The notes beneath the pieces are model-generated. The model was not told the DNA's origin. It ran no database searches and worked only from the letters and a program-made list of their open reading frames with translations. The position numbers and the translations under genes were made by a program. DNA of 15,833 nucleotides from assembly GCA_964632995.1 (NCBI GenBank), contig CAZWDL010000147.1:1-15833 (forward strand), in the 5' to 3' direction. Every line of letters starts with the position of its first letter. Positions within the stretch are counted from its first letter, which is position 1. This document shows positions 6,485-13,677 of the stretch, piece by piece. Source of the stretch: CAZWDL01 sp964632995 (GTDB lineage: Bacteria; Bacteroidota; Bacteroidia; Chitinophagales; Saprospiraceae).

Positions 6485-7432
6485 ATGATCGCATTTGGTC
6501 CTATCCCTTCGAGAAGACTCGGTCAGAGTTTGGGCATCAATAATATCCCGCCCAAGGTCTGCTCTTATGATTGTGTGTACTGCCAGGTGGGCCCAACCAC
6601 CCACGAAGCCATAGCCCGCCGCGAATTCTACCCGCCGGAAGAGATATCCGCCGCCGTCAAGCAGAAGGTAGAGCGAGTGAAGGCCGCCGGCGGCAGAATC
6701 GATTTCCTCACCTTCGTGCCCGACGGCGAGCCCACGCTTGACATTCACCTCGGGGCAACAATCAAGCTGTTGCGACCTCTGGGCATTAAAATTGCCGTCA
6801 TCTCCAATGCCTCCCTGCTCTGGCGTAAAGAGGTGAGGCAAGAACTGGGAACAGCCGATCTCGTTTCGCTGAAAATGGACGCCGTGGAAGAAACGGCCTG
6901 GCGGAAAGTCAACCGCCCGAATGCCAAACTGGCTATGGACAAGGTCCTCGACGGCGCCGTGAAATTCTCGCAGGAGTTTCAAGGCGAGCTGATCACCGAA
7001 ACCATGCTCGTCAAAGGCGTCAACGACGGCAATAGCCAGCTTAGAGCCGTGGCCGCCTTTTTGAAAAAACTACAACCTGCTATCGCCTACATCGGCATCC
7101 CTACCCGCCCGCCTTCCGAAACCTGGGTGCAGCCCCCGGATGAGCAACGGCTGACCGAAGCCTACGAAATCTTCTCGACGCAACTCGACAAGGTAGAATA
7201 CCTCATCGGCTTCCCGGAGGACACCTTCACCGTCAGCGGCGATGTGCTGAAGGATTTGCTGGATATCACCTCCGTTCACCCCATGCGGGAAAGTGAAGTA
7301 CTGGAGTTTCTTAAAAAAGGCGGCGTGGACAAGGGTCAGCTCAAAGAGCTGCTCGATCAGGATCAACTGGTTCGGGTGGTGCATGAGGAAGAGCCTTTTT
7401 ACCTGCGGAAATTACAGTTTGAGTATTCCTGA
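6485..7432 (+). CDS. Radical SAM protein (COG0731-like Fe-S oxidoreductase)
   Basis: This 315-residue radical SAM protein opens with FGPIPSRRLGQSLGINN, typical of COG0731 proteins, which are distantly related to the wybutosine enzyme TYW1. The 4Fe-4S cluster motif CxxxCxxC is C26, C30 and C33 in CSYDCVYC. Later motifs include FVPDGEPTLD (the GEP SAM-binding motif) and KIAVISNASLL. VSLKMDAVEETAWRKVNRP and ETMLVKGVND are also present. The C-terminal 70 residues (HPMRESEVLEFLKKGG onward) look like a small winged-helix domain. The substrate is unknown. The ATG at 6485 is the first in frame. The stop is followed within a few bases by the ggaagtc heptamer array. Confidence 0.88.
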   Translation: MIAFGPIPSRRLGQSLGINNIPPKVCSYDCVYCQVGPTTHEAIARREFYPPEEISAAVKQKVERVKAAGGRIDFLTFVPDGEPTLDIHLGATIKLLRPLGIKIAVISNASLLWRKEVRQELGTADLVSLKMDAVEETAWRKVNRPNAKLAMDKVLDGAVKFSQEFQGELITETMLVKGVNDGNSQLRAVAAFLKKLQPAIAYIGIPTRPPSETWVQPPDEQRLTEAYEIFSTQLDKVEYLIGFPEDTFTVSGDVLKDLLDITSVHPMRESEVLEFLKKGGVDKGQLKELLDQDQLVRVVHEEEPFYLRKLQFEYS

Positions 7433-7669
7433 GGCGAAGTCGGGAGTGGGAAGTCGGAAGTCGGAAGTGGGAAGTCGGAAGTCGGAAAGCGGAAAGCGGA
7501 AGTCGGAAAGCGGAAGCGACCGCAGGGAGCCCCATACCGACGAAGGAGGTCGGGGTCGGAAACCGGAACGCTCTTTCGCATAAGAAATCACCTAATGCCG
7601 AGAAACTATAATTCCCAAGAACAAAATTGTCCGGTGTCTTCTCCCCATCACCCACTCTCCCCCTCTCCC
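7433..7669. other. Repeat-rich gap after the radical SAM gene
   Basis: No gene is supported. The left part is the heptamer array (7438-7527). A hairpin ccgac/gtcgg follows at 7537-7553, related in wording to the large hairpin at 11371-11415 (ccgaccggaggtcgg). Around 7640-7670 is a pyrimidine-rich tract (cccactctccccctctcccc). It resembles sequence just right of the MITE-like unit (7980-7994). Confidence 0.55.
7438..7527 (+). repeat. ggaagtc / ggaaagc heptamer tandem array
   Basis: About twelve imperfect 7-base units (gtcggaa, gtgggaa, agcggaa) lie head to tail, beginning six bases after the radical SAM stop. There are no spacers, so this is not a CRISPR array. It belongs to the same style of short tandemly repeated repetitive sequence as the ggcagtc/ggcagta motifs near 4035, 11303 and 11465. 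Confidence 0.85.
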
Positions 7670-7979
7670 CAGGGCTAACGCATCATGTAAATTTATTATA
7701 CATGAGTTGAAAACTTCCAGTACATTGCCGAAGGGTCCGGCGATGTTCGGTTACTTCTACGGTTCTTCTGTTTTTCTGTTCTTCTGTTCTGCGGTTTCAA
7801 ACTGTTAATTCTATTTTTCAATCGTTCCCGGGACTCACAAAACCGAAGAACATTTACCCGACCAAGCCTGGTCGGGAAGGAACCGACGAATATAGAACCG
7901 CAGAAGCACCCTAAAACCGTCAATCCGAGTTGTTGTCGGGAAAAAACGCATTAACTTTTCCCATGATGCGTTAGCCCTG
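7670..7979. mobile_element. 310-bp MITE-like unit with 18-bp perfect terminal inverted repeats
   Basis: Positions 7670-7687 (cagggctaacgcatcatg) are the exact reverse complement of 7962-7979. The interior has no supportable ORF. It contains repeated ttctgtt/cggttcttc words (7752-7795, with related accgcagaag near 7897) and a perfect 8-bp stem, cccgacca (7857-7864) with tggtcggg (7869-7876). Both flanks carry a similar 15-base tract, cccactctccccctc at 7651 and cccactttccccctc at 7980, but these are not immediately adjacent on both sides. A clean target-site duplication is therefore not visible. A non-autonomous transposable element is the best guess; two opposite dispersed repeats are the alternative. 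Confidence 0.5.
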
Positions 7980-7992
7980 CCCACTTTCCCCC

Positions 7993-9240
7993 TCACGTCC
8001 CCTCCTCCCAGTTTTCCAGATACTCGATCTGTCGCTCGCTGAGCTGATCGATGCGGACGTCCATGGTCTTCAGTTTCAGCGTCGCGATGCGCTGATCGAT
8101 CTCCTCCGGGATTTTGTGGACCTTCGGTTCCAGTTCATTTTCCGCGAGGTACTTCACGGCCAGCGCCTGGTTGGCGAAGCTCATGTCCATCACTTCGCTG
8201 GGATGCCCTTCCGCGGCGGCGAGGTTGACCAGGCGGCCTTCGGCCAGGAGGTAGAGTGATTTGCCGTTGCGCAGGCGGTACTGCTCCACATTTTCGCGGA
8301 TGTTCCGCTTCTCCACTGTCATTTCTTCCAGCGCCGGTATATTGATTTCAACGTTGAAATGCCCGGAATTGGCGAGGATGGTGTTATTTTTCATCAATTC
8401 GAAGTGCGTAGCATTCAGCACCTCCACGTCGCCGGTGGCGGTCACGAAGATGTCGCCCACCCGGGCCGCTTCCTCCATCGGCATGACGCGGAAGCCGTCC
8501 ATCACCGCCTCCAGCGCCTTGACGGGGGAGACTTCAGTAACGATTACGTTGGCGCCCAGGCCTTCGGCTTTTGAGGCGATGCCCCGGCCGCACCAGCCGT
8601 AGCCGGCCACGACAAAGGTTTTGCCGGCAATCAGGATGCTGGTGGAACGCAGGATACCGTCGAGGGTGGATTGCCCGGTGCCGTAGCGGTTGTCGAAAAA
8701 GTGCTTGGTCTGGGCGTTGTTCACATCCATGACCGGATAGCGCAGCACCTCGTCCCGCTCCATGGCTTTCAGCCGGATGATGCCAGTAGTGGTTTCCTCA
8801 CATCCTCCTCTGATATCAGGAATGAGTTCTTCTCTTTCCCGGTGTATGGTGAAGACCAGGTCGCCGCCGTCGTCGACAGTAATCTGCGGTCTGGTATCCA
8901 GTACTTTGTTGATATTACCGTAGTACTCCTCCTTGCTTTCGCCGCGCCAGGCGTGCACTTCCACGCCTTTATCCGCGAGGGCGGCGGCGATATCGTCCTG
9001 GGTAGACAAGGGATTGCAGCCGGTGATGGCCACTTCGGCGCCGCCGGCGATGAGCGTCTCCACCAGCACCGCCGTCTCCTTGGTGACGTGCAGCGCGAAG
9101 CCGATGCGTAGTCCTTCCAGTGGTTTCGCTTTCGCAAAATCTTCCCGGATTTCCATCAACACGGGCATATGGGTTTCCGCCCACTCGATTTTGAGGCGGC
9201 CGGCGGGAGCGAGTCGGATGTCTTTGATGGTGTGGGGCAT
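7993..9240 (-). CDS. ahcY: Adenosylhomocysteinase (S-adenosyl-L-homocysteine hydrolase)
   Basis: This NAD-dependent enzyme splits S-adenosylhomocysteine into adenosine and homocysteine, clearing the product of SAM-dependent methylation. At 415 residues it is the short form, lacking the roughly 40-residue insert of the long bacterial/eukaryotic form; short forms are best known from Thermotoga and archaea. Motifs seen are LHVTKETAVL (substrate site, about 50-59), TVDDGGDL, and EETTTGIIRL. KHFFDNRYGTGQS follows with the Lys/Asp/Asn cluster. The Rossmann motif GYGWCGRGIASKAEGLGA is at about 213-230, and the C-terminal part has HPSEVMDMSFANQALAVKYL. I chose the ATG at 9240 because the family begins near this point; the frame stays open to 9306 but encodes an unrelated leader. 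The gene is monocistronic and divergent from the membrane protein at 9487. Confidence 0.95.
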   Translation of the reverse strand: MPHTIKDIRLAPAGRLKIEWAETHMPVLMEIREDFAKAKPLEGLRIGFALHVTKETAVLVETLIAGGAEVAITGCNPLSTQDDIAAALADKGVEVHAWRGESKEEYYGNINKVLDTRPQITVDDGGDLVFTIHREREELIPDIRGGCEETTTGIIRLKAMERDEVLRYPVMDVNNAQTKHFFDNRYGTGQSTLDGILRSTSILIAGKTFVVAGYGWCGRGIASKAEGLGANVIVTEVSPVKALEAVMDGFRVMPMEEAARVGDIFVTATGDVEVLNATHFELMKNNTILANSGHFNVEINIPALEEMTVEKRNIRENVEQYRLRNGKSLYLLAEGRLVNLAAAEGHPSEVMDMSFANQALAVKYLAENELEPKVHKIPEEIDQRIATLKLKTMDVRIDQLSERQIEYLENWEEGT

Positions 9241-9486
9241 GGTGATGAGTTTGGGTGGGTGAATGGTAAAATGAAACGATAAAAAACTTAAAACACGCCC
9301 CGCCACAGCAATTCTTCCAAAGCGCCGTTGATCAGCGTCATTGGTGTCCAGAGGAGCAAAAGCCGACCGGTTTCATTCCGGTAACGCAGGAATCATAGAG
9401 GGTGTTTTAACTACTTTGCAGGTCTTCAACTTTTCCCTTGCTCCGGGAAAAACAGTAATTTGGCCACAGCCTCCAAAACGAGCTTC
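9241..9486. promoter_or_regulatory. Divergent promoter region between ahcY and the membrane protein
   Basis: Both neighbours are transcribed away from this 246-base gap. It contains a small stem, accgg (9366-9370) with ccggt (9378-9382), and a tactttg motif (9412-9418) close to the Bacteroidota -7 box with one base fewer than consensus. A TTG-initiated extension of the membrane protein starts at 9461, but I prefer the ATG at 9487. No operator can be named. Confidence 0.4.
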
Positions 9487-11308
9487 ATGAAGCAACGTCC
9501 TTTTCTGCTCCTGCTGATCGCCCTGGTTTACGTCGCCGGCTTTTTCCTCCTCGACCGCTGGAAAACCACGCTGTACTACGGGGATTCCAACAGCTACTAT
9601 CTTCATGTGGTCTCCTTTTTTATCTACAACGACGTCGGCGACTACGACCGTAGCATCAGCAGTCTGCGGGAAGTCAACCCCGCTTCCCCCGATCCCAGGG
9701 AGGATGAGTTCGGCATCCGGCTGACGGAGAAGGGCAGGCGATACATCAAATATACGCTGGGTGTGCCGGTCATGGAGGCGCCCTTCTTTTTACTGGCTCA
9801 TGCTTACACAAAAATTTCGCCGGCCTATCCCGCCAACGGATGGAGTAAACCCTACCTACTCGCTGTCGGCCTCTCCACGATCTGCTATTTACTTTTCGGA
9901 TTTTTTCTGCTTATCGGTATCCTGAACCGGCATTTCCCGAAAGGGATCACGACTTATACCGTACTAGCCATCGCCCTGGCCACCAACCTCTTCTACCACG
10001 CCACCTACGTGACCATGGCGCACGGCTTCCTGTTTTTCGACTACTGTCTGCTGATCTACCTGAGCATTAAATTTTACGAACGTCCCGCCAAATGGAAAGC
10101 GCTGGCCATCGGCGGCCTCACCCGGGTTCCCGAACTGATCAGTGTGCTTATCCCCCTGCTTTGGGGCGTACTCAGCAGGCAGGACCTCAAGGAGCGGTAC
10201 CGTTTTTTCACCCGAAATTACGTCTATCTGTTGCTCGCCGGCGCGGCTTTCCTGGTGCTTTTTTCTCTCCAGGTCCTGTACTGGCATTACGTCAGCGGCG
10301 AGCTTATCTTCAACCCCTACCAGGGTGAAGGCTTTAATTTTCTGAAACCCCGCATCCACAAAGGGTGGTTCCACTTCGCCAACGGCTGGCTGATTTACAC
10401 GCCCATCATGGCTTTCAGCCTGATCGGCCTGTTTTTCCTCAAGCGGTATTTCCCGGCGCCCCTCTTGCCTGTCCTGGCTTTTGTAGGATTGCATGCCTAC
10501 ATCCACTACTCCTACTACGCCTGGCGCTATTACCCGGGGCTGGGCTCCCGCCCGATGGTGGAAACCTACCCTCTGCTGGCCTTCGGCCTGGCCGCCTGTT
10601 GGCTGTTTTTTACCCGGAAGCGGTGGCTGTCCTGGATTCTCATAGTGGCGATCGCGGGCTTCACCTGGCTGAACCTGTTCCAGACCTGGCAGATGAAGGA
10701 GGGCCTCATCTGGTCGGAACGCGGCAGCTGGGCCTTTTACTACGAGACCTTCGGCGCCCGGAAACCCTCGCTCAAGGCCCTGCGCCTTCGACAGCAACGA
10801 GATACAGCCGGATTCTTCGAAGCTGGCTTTCGCCAAAACGATTCTCGCGGAAGGCTTCGAAGCTTACCGGCATCCGGCCGTGGACTCCTCGCTTTCCCAT
10901 CAGGGGAATTTTTCCTTCCTCACCCAGCAGGAATTCGATACGCTCCGACACCAGGCGCCGCTGACAGGTGTGCAAGCCGTCGACTGGCTGCGCTTCGGCG
11001 TGTACGCCTACATGCGGGCGGAAGACCGCATCTGGAACCGCGACCTCGGACCCATGCTCTTCGTGGAATGGTATGATGAAAAGGGCGTCAAGAAGAAATC
11101 AACCCACGTCAGAATTCCCAGCTATATCGGCAATGACGCCTACTCCATCTGGAGCGCCGGGGAGCCGGACCAATGGGGCGAGGCGGCCTTCTTCATCCGG
11201 GCGCCCCGGAAGGTGAACGCCGGGTGGCATCTGAAGATTTTTGTCAAAAATCCGTACCGGACAAGGCTGCACCTCGATGATTTGAGGGTGGAGGTTTATG
11301 GGGAGTAG
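9487..11308 (+). pseudogene. Multi-pass membrane protein, GT-C glycosyltransferase-like, split by one frameshift
   Basis: The first part begins MKQRPFLLLLIALVYVAGFF and has about nine to ten hydrophobic segments. A GDSNSYY motif sits in the first outer loop (Asp33), as acidic residues do in GT-C membrane glycosyltransferases, so a lipid-linked sugar transferase role is possible but unproven. Near 10783-10787 the conserved-looking frame ends at LKALRL. The sequence FDSNEIQPDSSKLAFAKTIL then continues in the next frame from 10787, running through AVDSSLSHQGNFSF to the TAG at 11306-11308. Without a shift, the first frame goes on into an Arg/Ala-rich nonsense tail and ends at 11076. One surplus base around the ctgcgcc run explains everything; the repaired protein would be 606 residues. 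The soluble C-terminal part (about 170 residues) looks beta-rich. A sequencing error or a recent mutation are both possible. Confidence 0.7.
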
Positions 11309-11747
11309 GCAGGGGGCAGTCGGCAGACCTCTAGTGAACATCGTTCCCGCAAAAAAGCGGACTACCTTTTGTCCAGGTGACATCTCCGACCGGAGGTCGG
11401 AGATGTCACCTGGACGGGGGAAAGCTGAAAATCAGTTCCTTACGAAAAGGTAGTTAAAAGTGAGCAGTTGGCGGTCGGCAGTACTGCTCTGGCAAATACA
11501 TCTCCTGGTTTGACCCGGAGGTTGGGAGTTTTCCAGAAAGGGGGAGAAGTTTCCTCCAATGGTCTCCCTGATACTCATGGTCTTTTCAGGCCTGTTTATC
11601 TCCCGAGTGGCTTTTTCAAATTCACGTTGAAATTCGGCCTACTCACATTATCACTTGTCCATATATGTTCGATTTTGTCCGGTTTTAGGGGTTGACAGCT
11701 CTTTTTTTTTATATTGCCTCCATATTCAAAAAACAAAAATACTTTTT
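11309..11747. other. Gene-free region with nested hairpin element
   Basis: No gene is supported in these 439 bases. The left part has a short ggcagtc-like heptamer tract (11300-11327), then the nested inverted repeat (11361-11454) and a second heptamer tract (11463-11482). From 11500 to 11690 I see nothing recognisable. Just before the small peptide gene is an AT-rich promoter-like stretch, with ttgaca at 11692-11697 and tatatt at 11710-11715. The spacing between them (12 bases) is too short for a sigma-70-type promoter and also does not fit the Bacteroidota consensus well. Confidence 0.5.
11361..11454. repeat. 94-bp nested inverted repeat (10-bp outer, 21-bp inner arms)
   Basis: The inner hairpin is perfect. 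Arm 11371-11391 is the reverse complement of 11395-11415 around a three-base loop, gga. The outer arms are actacctttt (11361-11370) and aaaaggtagt (11445-11454), also a perfect match. The asymmetrical spacer on the right (11416-11444) has no repeat. Heptamer tracts flank the unit on both sides. It resembles a REP/MITE-type dispersed element more than a terminator, because no T-tract follows the inner stem on the plus strand. Confidence 0.8.
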
Positions 11748-11940
11748 ATGAAAAACCTAAGATCTCTTTTGATTATCCTATTTTTCATAGGTGGGTAGTA
11801 CGATGCTTTTTTCCGAAAATTGTAATAGTGATGCGGATTGCGCAAGACAGTGTTACTGCGAGGGATATATGACTGGGGGCAACTGTAAGCCCGGAGGAGA
11901 TGAGTGTTGCGTTTGTCAACAAGGAGAAGGGGATGAATAG
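11748..11940 (+). pseudogene. Small secreted peptide with eight cysteines, frameshifted
   Basis: The ATG at 11748 begins MKNLRSLLIILFFIGG, a textbook signal-peptide start, and then meets TAG at 11796-11798. One base out of phase, from about 11797, the sequence reads STMLFSENCNSDADC, then ARQCYCEGYMTGGNC and KPGGDECCVCQQGEGDE, ending in TAG at 11938-11940. Removing one G from the ggtggg run (11790-11795) joins the halves into a 63-residue secreted peptide. Its cysteine spacing is C-x5-C-x3-C-x-C-x8-C-x6-CC-x-C. Eight cysteines suggest a disulfide-bonded fold outside the cytoplasm. I recognise no named family. Small Cys-rich exported peptides next to DUF4221 or propeller lipoproteins (such as NVEALA proteins) are known in Bacteroidota, so kinship is possible. 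The split could be a sequencing error, a real mutation or, less likely, programmed frameshifting. An in-frame ATG also exists at 11803, but it would lack the signal peptide. Confidence 0.6.
11921..11932 (+). promoter_or_regulatory. Strong Shine-Dalgarno before the DUF4221-like gene
   Basis: aaggagaagggg lies directly before the ATG at 11933, with the aggag core six to seven bases upstream. Strong Shine-Dalgarno sequences are otherwise absent from this window. It sits inside the end of the peptide gene, whose TAG (11938-11940) overlaps the start. This supports 11933 as the start and suggests translational coupling. Confidence 0.65.
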
Positions 11941-13456
11941 TGATAAAACCTTGACTACATTAGAACTTTTTAGTTATGCCAGGAAGTTGCTGCTTTTCCG
12001 AAATGCCAATCAGCTAGTGTCTTCGGCGCTAGTAAAAAGTGTATGGCCTGTATTTATATGGTTTGCTTCAACCTTGCTTTTGATTTTTATTTTCGGTTGT
12101 GAACAAGAGGAAGGGAAGACCTTTCAGAATGCCTGTTCTTGTGATGACAGTTGTCGGTTAATTTCCTTACCCAAAAAAGAACGGGTAGACCTGTCCGTAG
12201 AGGGCCTGCAGTACGATTTTGATATTACCGCCGTATATGAGGATAAATACAGGACCCAGTTTTGGGGATACTCGGATTATGAAATGAAGTTTTACCTGTT
12301 CGACCTTCAAGCGCAGGATTTCCTGGATACAATACCGCTGGCGCGCAACGGAGAACACGCAGTGCCGGAGATATTCAGCTTCCAACCTGTCACGCCGGAC
12401 TCCATTCTTCTGCATACCAACCATCACAATCAGTTGATTCTCCTCAATAGTAAAGCGGAACGCCTTAAGACCTGGAACATAGAAGGCGACCTGCCGAACG
12501 GCGGGCGGGCGGATGGACTCTATTACCTCTCTGCCTGGAAAAATGAACTTTCCTTTCACTATGACCCGGCGCCAAATGAAGCTACCTTTTTTGTTACGAA
12601 TACTGGATTTGAAGGGTCGCATGGGGTAGAACGATTTTTCTATCCGCAGTTTGCCACCCTGGATCTGAATACGGGAAAATACCTCTCCGCATACGGCGAT
12701 TACCCCGCCGTGTATCGCGATGAAGAGCAGTCCGACTATCGCGCTGACTTTCCTTTTGCAGTGGCGAACGGGGAGACCTGGGCCGTTTTTTACAGTTCCC
12801 ACTGCATCTATATTTTTGAACGGGATGAATCAAAAAGATCGGTGTGCTCCAAAAGTCGCTTCCTGCCGGATCAATTTGAATGGCTGCCCAGAGGGCTCCG
12901 GGTATCGGAAAGAGACCCCAAACTAATCCCGAGGGGAGAATACATCAACATCATCCACGATCCGTACCGCAACTTGTTCTATCGTGTGGTGTTCCACGGC
13001 CTGCCCGATGATACAGCTGTTAACAGGGACTGGCAGGTCAGAAAACAATCGAAATGGTCAATAATGATTTTGGATCGCGAAGGCAATTGCCTGGGCGAGG
13101 CGCTTTTTGAGTCATCATTGTACGACTACAACCAAATCTTTCCCGTAGAGGAAGGCTTACTGGTCAGTCTGGAGAATCCCTACAATCCTGACAATGAGGA
13201 AGAGTTGCTGTCTTTCCAGTTGTTCGACTTGGGGGAACTTCCCACTAGCAGCCTGTCGGAGAAATCCCTGATGGCCTGCGATCGGAAAATTTTGTTCTGC
13301 ACTTCGTTGCTCGTCAGTCACGTAGATTCGGCTATGCTCCTTCCTCGACGCCTTGTTCAGAACAAAATTTGCTCGCTCTCGGCTGATCAGTATTTCTCCG
13401 ACAGGCTGCTAGAGGTGAAGGATCTATTGACTGACAATTTGATCCTGGAACATTAA
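11933..13456 (+). CDS. DUF4221-like lipoprotein with repeat-derived C-terminal tail
   Basis: This 507-residue predicted lipoprotein has a long N-terminal region, then a hydrophobic stretch FIWFASTLLLIFIFGC. Cys56 follows IFG and could be the lipidated residue. The body resembles the Bacteroidota DUF4221 family, predicted beta-propellers on the cell envelope with unknown role. Examples are PEIFSFQPVTPDSILL, NQLILLNSKAERLKTWNI, YINIIHDPYRNLFYRVVFH and SIMILDREGNCLGEALF, then EEGLLVSLENPYNPDNEEEL and LSFQLFDL. Family members normally end close to the last motif (about residue 435). Here roughly 72 extra residues follow, most of them encoded by the long inverted repeat 13245-13412. I start it at 11933, not at the in-frame ATG 11900, because of the Shine-Dalgarno and the ATGAATAG overlap with the peptide stop. 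Base composition is more AT-rich than in the housekeeping genes. Confidence 0.65.
   Translation: MNSDKTLTTLELFSYARKLLLFRNANQLVSSALVKSVWPVFIWFASTLLLIFIFGCEQEEGKTFQNACSCDDSCRLISLPKKERVDLSVEGLQYDFDITAVYEDKYRTQFWGYSDYEMKFYLFDLQAQDFLDTIPLARNGEHAVPEIFSFQPVTPDSILLHTNHHNQLILLNSKAERLKTWNIEGDLPNGGRADGLYYLSAWKNELSFHYDPAPNEATFFVTNTGFEGSHGVERFFYPQFATLDLNTGKYLSAYGDYPAVYRDEEQSDYRADFPFAVANGETWAVFYSSHCIYIFERDESKRSVCSKSRFLPDQFEWLPRGLRVSERDPKLIPRGEYINIIHDPYRNLFYRVVFHGLPDDTAVNRDWQVRKQSKWSIMILDREGNCLGEALFESSLYDYNQIFPVEEGLLVSLENPYNPDNEEELLSFQLFDLGELPTSSLSEKSLMACDRKILFCTSLLVSHVDSAMLLPRRLVQNKICSLSADQYFSDRLLEVKDLLTDNLILEH
13245..13412. repeat. 168-bp long imperfect inverted repeat in the DUF4221-like gene 3' end
   Basis: Outer arms 13245-13265 and 13392-13412 are perfect 21-bp reverse complements. 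Inner arms 13287-13299 and 13358-13370 are perfect 13-bp reverse complements. Partly matching sequence lies between and in the middle, so the whole unit can fold as one long hairpin. It is read in frame as roughly residues 438-493. Size and structure resemble palindromic dispersed elements, but I cannot see other copies in this window. Confidence 0.8.
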
Positions 13457-13551
13457 TTTAATGGTCAATTAGATATGATCCAATAGTATGGCCAGAAACT
13501 TTGTTCCTTCACCACCAGCTTGGCAAAGACATCTCTTTCGGGGAAGACTGC

Positions 13552-13671
13552 GTCGCGGAGCTGGAGCTCCGCGCTCCAGTTCAACCTGGTCGCGGAGCTG
13601 GAGCTCCGCGCTCCAGTTCAACCTGGAAGACTGCGTCGCGGAGCTGGAGCTCCGCGCTCCAGTTCAACCTG
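13552..13671. repeat. Three 37-bp palindromic repeat units
   Basis: Units at 13552-13588, 13589-13625 and 13635-13671 are identical or nearly so. A shared ggaagactgc precedes units one and three (13542-13551 and 13625-13634). Each unit contains gcggagct-gg-agctccgc and an overlapping ctggagc/gctccag pair, so each can form alternative hairpins. There are no unique spacers of CRISPR length. The array lies between the convergent ends of the DUF4221-like gene and rpn copy 2. Confidence 0.88.
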
Positions 13672-13677
13672 ATGGCG

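Noticed and set aside
7670..7979. Possible integron attC site, because the ends contain ctaacg and cgttag.
   Set aside because: The unit is longer than known attC sites, the arms are perfectly paired without the usual extrahelical bases, and the ends do not fit RYYYAAC/GTTRRRY. No integrase or cassette array is present.
10775..10800. Programmed ribosomal frameshift in the membrane protein gene.
   Set aside because: No slippery heptamer or strong downstream stem is evident at the switch point; a mutation or sequencing error is simpler.
9964..10836. Minus-strand open frame of 290 codons.
   Set aside because: It is antisense to the membrane protein gene, lacks hydrophobic or family motifs and has shadow-like composition.
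11692..11715. Sigma-70-like promoter (ttgaca, tatatt) upstream of the Cys-rich peptide.
   Set aside because: The 12-base spacer is too short and Bacteroidota use different promoter elements, so I did not list it as a feature.
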